A DNA stretch of 64,000 nucleotides from Entophlyctis helioformis (lineage: Eukaryota; Chytridiomycota; Chytridiomycetes; Chytridiales; Chytriomycetaceae): assembly GCA_025526915.1 (NCBI GenBank), contig JAHLKH010000088.1:1-64000 (forward strand), read 5' to 3'. The notes under the pieces are model-generated. The model was not told the origin of the DNA. It did no database searches and was given only the letters and a program-made list of their open reading frames with translations. This document shows, in pieces, positions 52,888-64,000 of this stretch. The number at the start of each line of letters is the position of its first letter. The stretch's first letter is position 1. Made by a program: the position numbers and the translations under genes.

Positions 52888-54396
52888 TGCTCCTGCTGAG
52901 ACTCGCCCTTGATGGTCGACGCTGAAGGCTGCTCAAAGGCGTTTGCAAAAACGTTCTTCAAGCGCGAGTTGGGAAGCGATCCAGACGCAGACACGCTTGG
53001 GGCTGGGATCTGCATGCCAGCAGAATGGCTATAGTGGCTCGAGAAAGAGCCAGAAGTGCTAGCGTTGTGGAGAGGAGGGATCCCAGCGCTCATGGGCGAC
53101 GAGGTTGACGGCGACTCGGCTGCTTGCTCGCGCGACAACGGGTCGTGCAGGAGCGACATGGCGCCGACGGGAACAAACTGGAATGGGCTGTACGAGTGGC
53201 TGCTGGCAGCCATCACGTGCGACTGCTGAGGGTTGATCACATTGATGGGACTTGAATGCTGCATCTGGTCGCCAAAGGGCATTGATGTGCTGGATGGGGC
53301 AAACTGCCAAGGGCGGATTGCAGAGCCAGACAGTGTTAGCTGCTGGCACAAGACTCTGGCTGCGCATGGCCATTGCCACAGAGCCTCCACAGAACCTCCA
53401 CAGAGCTGCACAATAACGCACCTGAGTGATACCGCCAAACGGTGCAAACGCTGAAGACACGGACGACGAGAGCGCGATAGGCATCGGCTGGCTGTGAAGC
53501 TGCTGCTGTTGTTGCTGCTGGTTCAAGAGAGCATAAGTGTTTAAGCTCTGCTGGCCCTGCAGCTGCAGAACATGAAGCGACTGCATCTGTGACTGCATCT
53601 GTGACTGCATCTGTGACTGCGAATGTGACTGCTGGATCTGCGTCTGTGCCGAGTTGGCAAAGCGCTCGAACCCCGAATCGATTGGCTGCATGGTGCTTCC
53701 GCGGCTGATCTTGCCGGTCAGATGATCGGTGATGCTGGCACCATCGGCGGCGTCTGTGTATGCTGGGGGGATACCGTTGGTCATGGACGAATAGCTCGGC
53801 CGCGGACTCGGGCAGCCCTCGACAAGGCCGGCCGCCGATGGCAGCTCAAACGCAGCCGGCAGCCCGCTTGCGTCGTCGTCGTCGTCGTCATCGTCATCAC
53901 CGTCACCGTTGCCACCGTGCTTTCGGCCGTTTGGGTGATTTGCAAAGCTGCTGTCGCCGAGCAGGAAGTCGCTGATGTGGCTGTCGAGCCCAAGACTGAG
54001 TGCAGACGATGCTGATGCTGCTGATGCTGGCGGCAGTGGCAGTGGCAGTGGTGGTAGTGCTGCTGCTGCTGCCACGGCGCCACAGGGTCCCAGCACAGGC
54101 CCAGCCTGCGTATGTGACGTGCCTGGGAGTGAGGCTTCTTGCGCTTGAGGTGCAGCAGTCGTCGATGGTACATCAGCAGACTGCAGCGCAGTGTGGGGGT
54201 CCGGCTTCGACGGCTGCGCACCGCTGCCTGCAGCGACGCTGTAGGCAGGTGCCATGCCGGTGCGTGCGGTGGACGGAAGGCCAGAGGGGAGGCCAGAGGC
54301 TTGCTGGTTGTGGAGGTTGTTGTGGAGGTTGTTGTGGTGGTTGTTGTGGTGGTGCACTTGATGCGCCTGCAGCAATTCAACGTTGTCGAACGTCAT
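51195..54396 (-). CDS. C2H2 zinc-finger transcription factor with Gln-rich activation regions
   Basis: Two exons, 54396-53422 and 53303-51195, with a 118-bp intron (GTGCGT...GGCAG). The N-terminus has His/Asn repeats, an acidic Asp run (DDDDDDDDD type) and Gln-rich stretches. Exon 2 has a poly-Gln tract of about 17-18 residues. Three classical C2H2 fingers follow: CPHCDKVFAKPYSLKSHLVVH, CEDCGHSFARRHDMLRHIRTIH (read as C-x2-C-x12-H-x3/4-H) and CAICSTGFSKEEALRKHVDLRH. The arrangement resembles fungal stress-type C2H2 regulators. A short motif, F-D/E-Q-P-S, occurs three times outside the fingers. The C-terminal 350 residues are again Gln-rich. Confidence 0.85.
52833..52885. repeat. CTG/CAG trinucleotide repeat coding for poly-Gln
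   Basis: About 17 uninterrupted CTG units on the plus strand encode Gln in the zinc-finger gene on the minus strand. A further QEQEQ stretch lies next to it. Such runs are prone to length change. Confidence 0.9.
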
Positions 54397-54771
54397 CGCT
54401 GCTACTGCTGCTGCTGGCTGCTAGCTGTGTGTGCGTTGGTGGGTGTGCGTTGGTGGTTGTATCGGTGCGGATGAGGCTGCTGTATGCACCCACAGGCGGG
54501 CAGGCTTGTCTTGTTGTGTGCAACGATGTCGACCCTCGTTGCTGGATCGTGACAGGCAGCAAGTTTTCGGGTGCCCGGACGACTCTGAAACCAACCTGAT
54601 AGTGCAAAGTAGTCGCACAGACACAGCAAGCCTCAGCGCGGCCAGGCCCTCCGCATCATGACGGCATGCCCTTGAACAGAGCCACGATCCCTTCCGTGCA
54701 AAACAGAGCCGCATAGAGGCGCTGGCTCGTGGCGTGGGCAGTGGTGAACGATGCTGTGTAGCACGGCTGTT
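54397..54771. other. Upstream region of the zinc-finger gene; no gene seen
   Basis: This 375-bp stretch lies between the zinc-finger start codon and the stop of the upstream PPR gene, both on the minus strand. It holds GTGTGCGTTGGTG repeats at 54425-54460. No RNA gene or supported reading frame is seen. Confidence 0.6.
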
Positions 54772-57415
54772 TTAATAGTATCCAAGTCTGGCCACAAACC
54801 CAGGATCGTCCTTGGCAAGCCCCATGCCCCGGCTGGATTCGCGCATCATGGCATCCTTCTGGCCTCTTTCAGTCAGCCCCATCAGCCGGTCCATCAGCCG
54901 CGGCTGTCGGCCATAGTACCGCACAACGGCAGACACGAGCCCAGAAGTCGCAGTCGCCCCGCACCGCTCCATCTGCTCAAGCTGCCTCTCGGCATCCTCG
55001 ACCCCTTGCCCAAGCGCTCCTCGAGCATCCATCGCGATCGCAAACGTGTCGTTGTTTGGAACGAGCCCAAACTGCGTGGTCATCTGGTCAAAGTAGTCCA
55101 TCACGGCACTGTGACTGCCTGCTCGCTGCATCGCCTGGCAGATCGCATGGAAGGTCACCGCGTCTGGTCGGATGCCCTTGAGCTTCATGTCCGTGTAAAG
55201 ATCCTCGACCCGGCCAAAGTCGCCAAGCGCCTCGGCAACCCACATTCGAACATTAACCGTCCGCGTCTGCTCCACAAGTCCATACGACACACCCTCGTCC
55301 AGTGCTGCTGCTGCCCGCTTGGGCAATCCCTGCCGCACATACATCGATGCCATGAGCAGCGACAAGGACGGATCCATCACCTGCCGCGGATGCCGCTTGG
55401 AATCGCTCTGGCCCACCATCTCGCCGAGACCAGCCATATCGCCTGCATCATCATGCATCTCTGCACTCTTGCTTGTGGCCACGTCTGCCAACATTTCGCT
55501 CGACTCGGCATGCACCTTCTTGGCCTGCTCGTACAGCTTGTACGTCTGCGCCAGATCGTTCATGCGAGAGTACAGCAGCATCAACGACCCATACGTGTGC
55601 ACGGTCATGGTGAATCCGCGTGCCTTTTCCTGCGCAACCACCCGCTCAATCTGCTGAACACCACGTAAATCAGGGTCGGGAACGACGCCACAATCCAATG
55701 AGACGGTTGAGCACACGATGGACTTGGTCGGCTGGGGTCTGTGCTGCATACTGCTCGTACAGCCGGACCGCGTGCTGGACCGTCGCATACGGACGCCGAT
55801 TGTGCCGACGGCGCCACAAAAACGACAGGACAGCGTCCAGTGAAGCCGGGCTCAGAGAGCCACCAAAGATTTGCAGATGCCGCGTCGCAATCTTGACCAT
55901 GCCAATGTTTTCGGCTTCTGCGCAGCAGCGGACAATAAGGTCGAGCACCTCTGTTGTCAGCGCGACTGGTGGCTGCGGTTTGAAGTTGGGATCGACCGCT
56001 GCTCTTGCGGCGGCATTCAGAGAGGTCGAAGGCATGCTGGCTCTGGCTTTGTCGGATGACAATGCTGCTTGTGCCTGATACCACCGCATGACATGCAGCG
56101 GCTTCTTGATCCACGCGGCAAGAGGAACAAGCTCGTTGAGAACGACGTGAATGCCCTGCACGCCTTGCACAGCCTCGAGTCGGTTGTAGACAAAGATCAT
56201 GTTCAGAACCGTCTGCCGGTGGTGCTTGGCGGCACTGTCGAGGACCTCTTGCGGTGGCGGCTGCGAATCGATGGGTTGTGGGTATATCTTGTGCCGCAGC
56301 GCGCGCATGACCATCGCGACGGTTTCGGGATCGATGCGCATCGAGTCCGCGGTGGCATTGTCCTTGCTGCTCGAAAGAATCTGCTCGCGTCGGTAAAGCA
56401 AGAAAGCCAGTGCGTTCCGCACAAACTCGTACGCGTCCATGGCGTCGGCAAGCAGCAGACACTCGGTCATGACGTGGATTGTCCGAGACCACGTTGCGCT
56501 GCCGGCACCATCTTTGATCCAGTTCATGTACACGACGACCTCTTCCTTGGTGGCCATCAGACCCTGCAGCCGTTGCTTGCGGGCGACCCGCGCGACAGAC
56601 CTGTATGCCTGCCAGCGATACAGGTGGTACTTGGGATCGACCGCAGTGCCGTCGGCGTGGAGATTGGCGATGAAGGTCTCGATGCGCCGTTGGAGGTCGG
56701 ATATGATGGGCAGTCCGTGCACGTTGGCCGACGGGAGCGGCGCCAACAGGATCCGCGCCACGACGGGTGCATTGGGATCCAGACGCAGACGTGCATCTTC
56801 CAGATCCAGCAGCGTGTTGATGCAGGTGTCCAGCAGTGTGTTGTGATCCTGGCACTCGACGTCTGACGGCGACGGCGACGGCGACGGTGGGGCAGTGATC
56901 GCAGGCCGAGGCGGACCGAGAGCGACTGCGCAGTTGAAAATGTCGTCTGCAAGCTGTGCAAGGGCCGCTGCTGCTGTCATGGCTTTGGCTTGGGCTGTAT
57001 GCGATGGAAACGGCGGTCGAAGCTGCGAGACGGATTCGAGCTGCCGTCTGGCCCTTTCCAGCAGTGGGCCGATCTGCGCCTGCATGTCGGCTGCTGATGG
57101 AGAGGGCTCTGGCAAGGGAGACAGCGGGCTGGTTGGTGCTGCTGCATGCACAGCGGACGCCGGCGTTGCATCAGGTCCAGGTGATGGCTTCCTGCCTGAC
57201 TGAAGGCGTTGTTCCGTCGTCGGTTCCGCTGCGGTTGCCGGCTCGGCCGTTGGCGACGCTGCTGCTGGCGACGCTGCGTATGTCTTGATGCCGCAATGCG
57301 CATTCGGCGCAGAGTGCTGCTGCGTGCGGCATGGACGGATGCCGGCGCACCAACGCTGGAGCACAGTTCTGGGCGAGCGCGGCTGATGGCATTGCAGCAA
57401 GGCCAAGCGGAGCAT
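54772..57415 (-). CDS. Mitochondrial PPR protein (two reading frames joined by a probable short intron)
   Basis: The start is MLRLALLQCHQPRSPRTVLQ at 57415, a basic amphipathic presequence. The first frame runs to 55670 and includes a Pro/Ala-rich linker and helical repeat pairs. The second frame (to 54772) contains clear PPR units such as TVHTYGSLMLLYSRMNDLAQ and DAVTFHAICQAMQRAGSHSA. A 60-bp GT-AG intron near 55660-55720 (after Asp-Gln-Val-His-Arg, resuming at Gln-Ile-Glu-Arg-Val) joins the frames in phase. A frameshift is the alternative. Likely role: organelle RNA binding. Its start is only 32 bp from the stop of the next PPR gene on the same strand. Confidence 0.75.
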
Positions 57416-57447
57416 CCCGTTGGTTCGAAAACTAGAAACGGATTAAT

Positions 57448-59394
57448 TCATTCGTGAGGTTGGGGATCGAGATCAATGCGATGACTGACCGCATGCACCT
57501 GCAGCCTCGAGACGGTGCTGTGCATGCCCTTGCTTTTCGCCCACTCGGTGCACAGCTTGTAGAACCGCAGATCAGGCCGAAGGCCGTCCGGATCGCCTTG
57601 CTCTTGGTCAGATTGGTCCAGCACGAGCTCAATGATCCGAACGGCGTTGTGATCATCGCCAATACGCATCATCGCAGACAAAAGGATCGTGTACATCTCT
57701 ATCGACGGCGAAAGCCCTCGGTCTTGCATGCGCGACATAACCGTCATGGCTGTCTGCGCCAGTTGGTGTGCACGATTGTCGCCAGAAGCCAAGTCGCCAA
57801 GCAGACCCGGCCGGGGCTGCAGATGGCTCTCACGAGGCTTGCGCAGCCGGACGACGGCGCTATGCAGTAGCATGCCATACACTTCAGCTCGAGGCTTGCC
57901 GCCAAGGTCTGCATCGGCTTCCATTTCGTCCAGCAGCTTCAGAGCCTCGCCGATATGGCCAAGACTGCAGTGCAGATGGATCAGACTCGCGTACATGGTC
58001 GCATCTTTCCGCATCTGCAAGGTCGCAAGCTCCTTCAGAAACGCCTTTGCCTCGCCAACAATCAGACCCCTGCGCAGCTCGCTATACATGGTCGCTCGAG
58101 TATTGCGCGGCCGTCCAGTCTCGAGATCCGGCTCGACTATTGTTGCGGTTGGCTGGCCGTTGCCAGACTTGAGCAGAAGCGTTTGCGTTTGTAGAAGCTT
58201 GGTGTACAGCTGCAGCATGGCCGTGTAGGTCTTGCGAGATAGCGGCCACCATTTGTCCGACATGGCGCGAAACACTCGCCGCGCTTGATCGGCCTGTCCG
58301 GCTTGAACGTATGCCTTGAACAGAGTGAGCATGATGCTCTCGTCCGGCTCTCGATGCCAGACTTGAGCGACGTTGTCGATGAATGCCTCCGCTTGGGCAA
58401 GATCGCCTGCGAAAACTAGGCCCTGGAGCAAAGTGTCCCACAGCTGCATCGACTTTGGCAGACGCCGCTGGCATACGGCGTGGACGATCACCATGGACTC
58501 GTCGTACGAAATGTGGCCCATATTGGCGCGCGCCAGATACTCGTACTCGGCCGTCGACCAGCCTCGCTGCTTGTGCCGCATTGACAGCGACGCTGGCAGC
58601 GGCTGGGTGTCGCCGGGCAGATGCGATCGCAGCAGACGCAGGATGCCCAGAGCACGCTCGCGGTCGGTGCTGCTAACCATGTGCAGATGCCCGCTGTCTG
58701 GCTTCGTAAGAAGAATCCCCAGCAGGCCGTGCAGAGATGCACGAGTGAAGCGCGAACGGAACCGCTCATCGGCCCAGGCGTCCTGCGACAGATTGTAGAT
58801 GCGGTCCTTTGCCCGTGCTGCTTGAACGCCGAGAGAGACGTCGCCATCCCGCCCAGCATCGCCGTTGGTCTCGCCTGCACCTGCTGCCTGCCTCCGATCT
58901 GGTCCAGCTGCTGGCTGAAGCCGCCGTATCAAGTCGCTGGCGCTTTCGGCTCCCACAAAGTCTGCAAGGATGGCCAGCAGAGACTGGAGCGGCCGAGTGT
59001 CGTTGGCAATGTCTGCCGAAGCGGCTGTCTGTTCGGCAAAGCTGGTTGCCGCAGAGTTTGCACGAGAGCCTGGTGCTGCTGCCTTGGGCACATGCGGCCT
59101 TGTTGCTGCTGTGCCTGCTGCCGAGTTGAGTGCCCTGGTCTGTGCAGCAAGAGCGTTGGTTGCAGCGGGCCAGAGAGGAGAGTGTACCGAGTGCGAGCTC
59201 CGGCGCTTGGATGCCTTGCTGCGAGCAGCGGCGGATGCTGCAGCCGTCGTCGCTGCGCAGGTGCATCCATACCGCAAGTCCAGCCAGCGCAGCACCAGCG
59301 CCATCTGCTGGCTCGATCGCATCGACGATTCGTTAATGCGCGGAAAGTCGGGCTGTGCTGGCCCGCGTCGGACGCCCGAGGTTGCAGGCAACAT
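57448..59394 (-). CDS. Mitochondrial PPR protein, 648 residues
   Basis: A single-exon protein. It starts at 59394 (MLPATSGVRRGP) or at an internal Met about 24 codons later. Both give an Arg/Ser/Ala-rich presequence-like N-terminus. PPR-type helix pairs include ESMVIVHAVCQRRLPKSMQL, ESIMLTLFKAYVQAGQADQA, DATMYASLIHLHCSLGHIGE and SIEMYTILLSAMMRIGDDHN. The protein ends SHRIDLDPQPHE. It is divergent from the ankyrin gene, with only 43 bp between start codons, and tail-to-head with the next PPR gene, with 32 bp between. Confidence 0.82.
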   Translation of the reverse strand: MLPATSGVRRGPAQPDFPRINESSMRSSQQMALVLRWLDLRYGCTCAATTAAASAAARSKASKRRSSHSVHSPLWPAATNALAAQTRALNSAAGTAATRPHVPKAAAPGSRANSAATSFAEQTAASADIANDTRPLQSLLAILADFVGAESASDLIRRLQPAAGPDRRQAAGAGETNGDAGRDGDVSLGVQAARAKDRIYNLSQDAWADERFRSRFTRASLHGLLGILLTKPDSGHLHMVSSTDRERALGILRLLRSHLPGDTQPLPASLSMRHKQRGWSTAEYEYLARANMGHISYDESMVIVHAVCQRRLPKSMQLWDTLLQGLVFAGDLAQAEAFIDNVAQVWHREPDESIMLTLFKAYVQAGQADQARRVFRAMSDKWWPLSRKTYTAMLQLYTKLLQTQTLLLKSGNGQPTATIVEPDLETGRPRNTRATMYSELRRGLIVGEAKAFLKELATLQMRKDATMYASLIHLHCSLGHIGEALKLLDEMEADADLGGKPRAEVYGMLLHSAVVRLRKPRESHLQPRPGLLGDLASGDNRAHQLAQTAMTVMSRMQDRGLSPSIEMYTILLSAMMRIGDDHNAVRIIELVLDQSDQEQGDPDGLRPDLRFYKLCTEWAKSKGMHSTVSRLQVHAVSHRIDLDPQPHE

Positions 59395-59437
59395 CCCACC
59401 AAGCCCTGCTTGACCCGCAAGCGATCAACCAACAACA
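59395..59437. promoter_or_regulatory. 43-bp divergent intergenic segment
   Basis: This separates the start codons of a PPR gene (minus) and the ankyrin gene (plus). It is too short for two independent promoters, so regulatory elements must be shared or lie inside coding sequence. If the PPR gene uses its second Met, the spacing grows to about 115 bp. Confidence 0.45.
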
Positions 59438-62400
59438 ATGGATCCATCGGCCCAACCTGACCGGCCTGCGAGTGACCCAAACAGGACAACGTCCATGGGC
59501 AGCCTCAGCCTGCATGACACGGCATCGCTGGCGTCGTCAATGCCCTCGCTCGCAGACCATCGTCGCTCGCAGCCTGACGCCTTGTCAGCAGACGCGTCCA
59601 ACGTGGCTGCAGCCAAGTCCAAGACCGTGCCTCGCATCCTGAGCAAGCTGTCGCAAGCAGTACCGATGCTTGAGAACCCAAGCGCCTCCTCGTTTGACAG
59701 TGACGGCGTCGAGGAGATTCCGTCGGTCAGCTCGCCACTCAACGTGTCGCATGGGTCGGTTGGGGCTGGGAGTCCCTCGCGGCGGTCCGTCTTTGGTTTC
59801 TCGTTCTCACGCCGAGGCTCGACCAAGTCAGCAACGTCGTCTTCTGTCCTCGAGAATGTCAGAGCGGCAGACGCCACGACGCACCACGGCTTGCGCAGCA
59901 GCAACGTGTCCTTGAACGCGTCCGTCCTTAGCATGGCGTCCAACGTGTCAGACAACAATGCCAATCTCACAACGTACGCCACCGCATCGAAATCCAGCCC
60001 AGACGCACCACTGCCGCCATCTGACGACGGTCTCGGCGCGCCGCCTCTCGACGTGACGCTGCAAGAGACACGCATCGACCCTCGCAAACTCAACTCGCTG
60101 CACAAGGCTGTCTACCACGCCAACATCAAGGCCATGCTCGACCTGCTCTTGCAGCCCAAACGAGACATTGACAAGAAAGACTCCGTCCATGGCATCACGC
60201 CTCTGCAGATGGCTGCTGAGCGCGGCCAGTTGGATGCTGTTCGGTTCCTCTTGGGTCTCGACACCAACACATCTGGCAAACGCGCCGATCCAAATCTGGC
60301 CACGGACGATGGCCGTTCGCCGTTGATTCTGGTAAGTGCATCACCCGCCCTGCGTCGATCATGCCTGCCAACTGACTCTTGATGCCTGCCACAGGCGGCG
60401 ACCCGTGGGCATACCGACTGCATGCTGATTCTCCACGAGCTCGGCGGGAACATTGACCACCGCGACACGCATGGACGCACGGCACTGCACTACGCCATCG
60501 CAGCCAACCGAATGGACGTCATGCTTGCCCTCCTCAAAGCTGGCGCCAACATCGACTTTGTCGATCGTGTAAGCTGGCCATCGCCATTATCCATGCCTGC
60601 CAGGCTATCGTCTGACTGCTTGCCTTGACCGTCATGTAGTCGGGGCAGTCGTTGTTACACCACGCTATTCGTCTGAAGCGCGCCGACATGGCCATGAAGC
60701 TGATCAAGCACGGCCACTCTCCCACAGTCTCAAACATTGCACAAATGCGAGTATCTATGAGCTCATGGAGTATCTGTTCGCACCATGGAGGCTGACCTTG
60801 GCATCCCTTTTGTCGTGTCGCCAGGACTCCGCTTCATTATGCAGCAAAGAAGGGCTTGACTGCCGTCGCCATATCGCTCATTAGCTTCGGCGCCGATCCA
60901 ACTGCGCTGGACGACAGCGGCTGCTCGCCCCTCGACTATGTGCCGCCAGAGTATGACGATCTGGCACTGCACTTGCGAGAGCAAGCAGCCAAAGTTGCAC
61001 CACTTCCGCTCCGAAAGGCATCCATCACAGCAGCCATTGCTCCAGCATCCATCTCGTCGATCACCATAAGTGCTTCCGGCACCGCCTCGGCAACGGGAAC
61101 GGGAACGACAACAGCCGCTCCATCTTCATCAAACCCATCTGCGGCTGACAGCAGCCAAGAGCAGCAGCAGCAACTGCTACAAAAGCAGGACGCTGAACCA
61201 GCACCGCCGTTGCGTGCACCTTGGGTACCAACGTCGACGCCTATCTTGGCCGAGACGATCGAGGAGTGTATCGAGGTCGAAGAGTTTGACGATGACGACG
61301 ACGGCTTCGACTCCAGCTTCTATGCTCCTGTGCCTCGTATCAGCTCCATAAACCAAACGGTCGACAGCAAAGCAGGTGCCGAGTCGCACACAAACGCGCC
61401 AAACAAGCCATCAACCATAGCCACAATGGAATCCGATACGCGCGCGGACAGGCGGCAATCTGCCATCGAGTCCATCGCGTCTTCTGCTTCTGGACACTCG
61501 GATCCGGTCGAGTTCAGCCACGACGGATCGGCCTCAATTGGCGATGGAGCCTCGCATCCATCCAGCGGCTTGTCAAGCCCGCCGGTACTCTTATCACCAG
61601 AGATCAGCAAAGCCAACCTCGAAGACACTGGTTTGGTCACCGCGGCTCAGCCAGCGGCGATGTCTGGACAGCCAGAGACAGTGGTCGCCAGGACACTGGA
61701 CGTTGGCGGCAGTGATGACGCACCATCTGTCGATTCCTCGTCAGAGCCGATTCAGTCTCCATATCTGTCGGACGCGTCCGACGACAGCCTGCCACTGGCA
61801 TTTTCGGCACCTCCTCCAAAGGATAGCAGCGATCGGCGCACAGCAGCCAGCCCAGCTGTTCCGGCAGCTGCCAAGACAACAGAGACAACAGCAAGCTCCA
61901 CTGCTGGGCCAGCTGCCGACCAGCTTCAGCAGTCATCGTTCTCCAAGAGCCTTTCCAACGTGTGGCGCGGCATTGGATCTGTACTTGGCCCCGCCACGAT
62001 GGTCATGGGCACGCTCCAATCAAGCCTGCAGAGCCCACGGGCATCGGTTGCCGTGAGCAGTCAGGCTGCAACCGAGCCACTACCTGGCGTTTCACAAGCG
62101 GCTGCGGCTCACGAGGACCCTGCTGCCACGATCCAGTCTGAAAAGATCGCTCAGGAAACGCAGCTCTCAACGCAAGAGGTTCAGCATCAGCTCACGGAAC
62201 GCGTTCTGTCCGAGCCAGCGTTTGCTGTCTCCGTGTCGTCTTCATCCGCCTCACTCGACGCCAAGGTTGATGCTGGATCTTTCATAGCACTCCCAGATAC
62301 GCACCAGGCATCGTTGCTTCAACAACCAAGTGACACTGATGCGGGTTCAGTTCTTGAGCAGCTTGACCGCATCAAGTCGCGTCTTGGCCAAGAATCTGAG

Positions 62401-64000
62401 CTCAACCCGCTCCTGGCTGCGTTGCAAAGCGTGGCAGCTCAACAGTCTGACGCGCAAAAGCGTATCATTGCAGATCTGGCGAGCATTGACAAGACGGCAT
62501 CGACGATCATCGGCATGCTGCAATCGCACGGCGTCGAAGCCTGTTCTACCGAGCATTCCATGGACGACGTACCAAGAATGGTCAGGGCATTGATTGACAG
62601 GCAGTCGGCAAATGCAAAGCCCGAAACACGCCAGGAGCCAGCAGCAACCCGCGATGTCCGCGATGCATCCAGCAGTGGACCCACCGACGTCCGCACACTT
62701 CTGATGCAAGCACAACTGCAAGACAAACAGCAGGAGGTTGAAAAACTACGTTCCGACCTCAAGCGCGTGACAGACGAACGCGATGTGTTTGAGCGCGAGG
62801 CGTTGCATCATCGCGAATCGGTGACTGTGCGAGACAGCCAGATCAAGACACTCATGCGCCAGCTCAAAACAGCGTCCGAGTCGGCAAGGTCATCGTCGCC
62901 GTCTGTCGCCAATGTCCCGCTGCGCGTGTCTACTACGTCTGCCAGCGCAGGTAGTCTAGCAGGCGCCACAACCACACCGACATCAGCAGCCACACCTGCG
63001 TCTGCTTCCAACGCTGCCCACGACCGGCGAGCTTCACAGTCCATGTACCGTACACGCACGCTGAGCAGCGGCAGCATTGAGAGTGGCGTGAAGCGCTACG
63101 GCAGCCAGACGCCATCCCAATCGGCACCTCCGGCCGCTCGCAGCGTCTTTACGCTTCCAGAGGAAGATGCGGACGCAGCACCGGCCATCCGTCCGCAGAT
63201 CATCAAGTTCTACGAGAACGAGGTCAAGCTGCTCACGCTCCAGATCCAAGAAGAAAAGCGACTGCGGTCTATCCAGGAGGCCGAGCAGATGGGTGTCATT
63301 TCGCGTCTGACTGAGCTGCAAGGCAAGATCGCCGAGCTGGAAGCTGCTTGCGACCATGAAATGTCGGCCAGCACACAGCGCACAAAAGCACAGCTGGATG
63401 CGGCGGAGTCTGGCCAGATGGAGCATGCGCGGCTGCAGAGCGACCTCGATGACGCAATCGCCCGCTCAAAGAAACTCGAAGCTGAAGTCGAGCAGTGCGA
63501 GTCTCAGATGGAAGCACTCGACGACGAGTTGCAGCGGCAGGAGAAACACAACGCGGCGCTCGGCGACGAGCTCCAAGCCAAGCAAAAGTCACTCGATGCG
63601 GAGACGGCAAAGCGTCACGAGCTTGAAGTGCTTTACGCGTCCAGTCTTGAAGAAAAAGCGGCAGCCGAGTTGAAGCTGGACAATATAGCGTCGCAGATGA
63701 GCGATCTGGTTGATGCTGTCGAGGCTGCAAAGGAGCAGATCATATCGCTCACTGCTCAACTCGACGAGAGCAGGCTGAGCGCCGAGGATCAAGCCGAGAC
63801 TTTTGCGCAGCAGATTGCGACACTCGAATCGGAGAATGCCAGCCTCAAGAAGCAGCTGGCATCGTCGCACTCTGACTCAGAGACGCAGATTGCAAGTCTC
63901 AAGGCTCAGATTGCGCAGCTCGATAGCCACTCGGACACACTCGAGAACGAGATCGTGTCGCTGCAACAGGAGAATGATCGTCTGAAGGAAGCGATTGCTG
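59438..64000 (+). CDS. Ankyrin-repeat and coiled-coil protein (runs off the right edge)
   Basis: The start is MDPSAQPDRPASDPNRTTS. About 220 disordered Ser-rich residues are followed by ankyrin repeats: KLNSLHKAVYHANIKAMLDL, GITPLQMAAERGQLDAVRFL, GRTALHYAIAANRMDVMLAL, GQSLLHHAIRLKRADMAMKL and TPLHYAAKKGLTAVAISLIS. Exons end at 60330, 60569 and about 60746. The large last exon (60825 to the edge) stays open for more than 3.1 kb. It encodes an acidic Ser/Ala-rich linker, then from about 62700 a long coiled coil with heptads, such as VEKLRSDLKRVTDERDVFER. The combination suggests a scaffold or tether at a membrane or cytoskeleton. The family is not identified and the C-terminus is outside the window. 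Confidence 0.82.

Overview
The window is eukaryotic. Most genes are interrupted by short GT-AG introns (about 30 to 150 bp), coding DNA is GC-rich, and gene spacing is very tight. The protein set points to an early-diverging, zoosporic (chytrid-like) fungus. It has a CAP59-type GT69 mannosyltransferase typical of fungi, and a kinesin-9 (KIF6/KIF9 type), a motor normally kept only by lineages with motile cilia. It also has a YANK/STK32 kinase with the Met-Gly...Cys-Cys N-terminus and LTR retrotransposons. This assignment is inference from families, not from a marker gene.

Positions 1-14.9 kb are a mobile-element island. A Ty1/copia element enters from the left edge (integrase end, reverse transcriptase, RNase H, polypurine tract, 3' LTR with TATA box). 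It abuts a decayed Ty3/gypsy element on the minus strand (gag, protease, RT, RNase H and integrase spread over several frames). To the right lies the most notable locus: a 19-exon plus-strand gene (8377-14903). Its C-terminus carries the split RuvC nuclease and zinc ribbon of Fanzor, the eukaryotic relative of TnpB. RuvC-I Asp, the Fanzor1-type Glu just before the zinc ribbon, two CxxC pairs and RuvC-III Asp are all present in phase-consistent exons. An uncharacterised N-terminal part of more than 1,000 codons precedes them. One 1-base frameshift lies in an acidic repeat, and hairpin-forming motifs flank the gene.

Positions 15-29.5 kb hold ordinary host genes: a secreted GPI-type surface protein, an orphan seven-transmembrane protein, a CKAP2-like microtubule protein, kinesin-9, a small predicted mitochondrial membrane protein, an MFS transporter and a large multi-pass membrane protein. 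Positions 30-40.5 kb hold two paralogous S9A oligopeptidases with low-complexity N-terminal extensions, flanking a cytochrome P450. The paralogues are nearly identical (introns included) in two blocks but diverged, with different introns, between them. One has a frameshift just before its catalytic His.

Positions 40.7-64 kb hold an unknown protein, the YANK kinase with a 1.2 kb first intron, the GT69 enzyme, three PPR-type organelle RNA-binding proteins, a Q-rich C2H2 transcription factor, and an ankyrin/coiled-coil protein that runs off the right edge. No rRNA, tRNA or CRISPR array was recognised.
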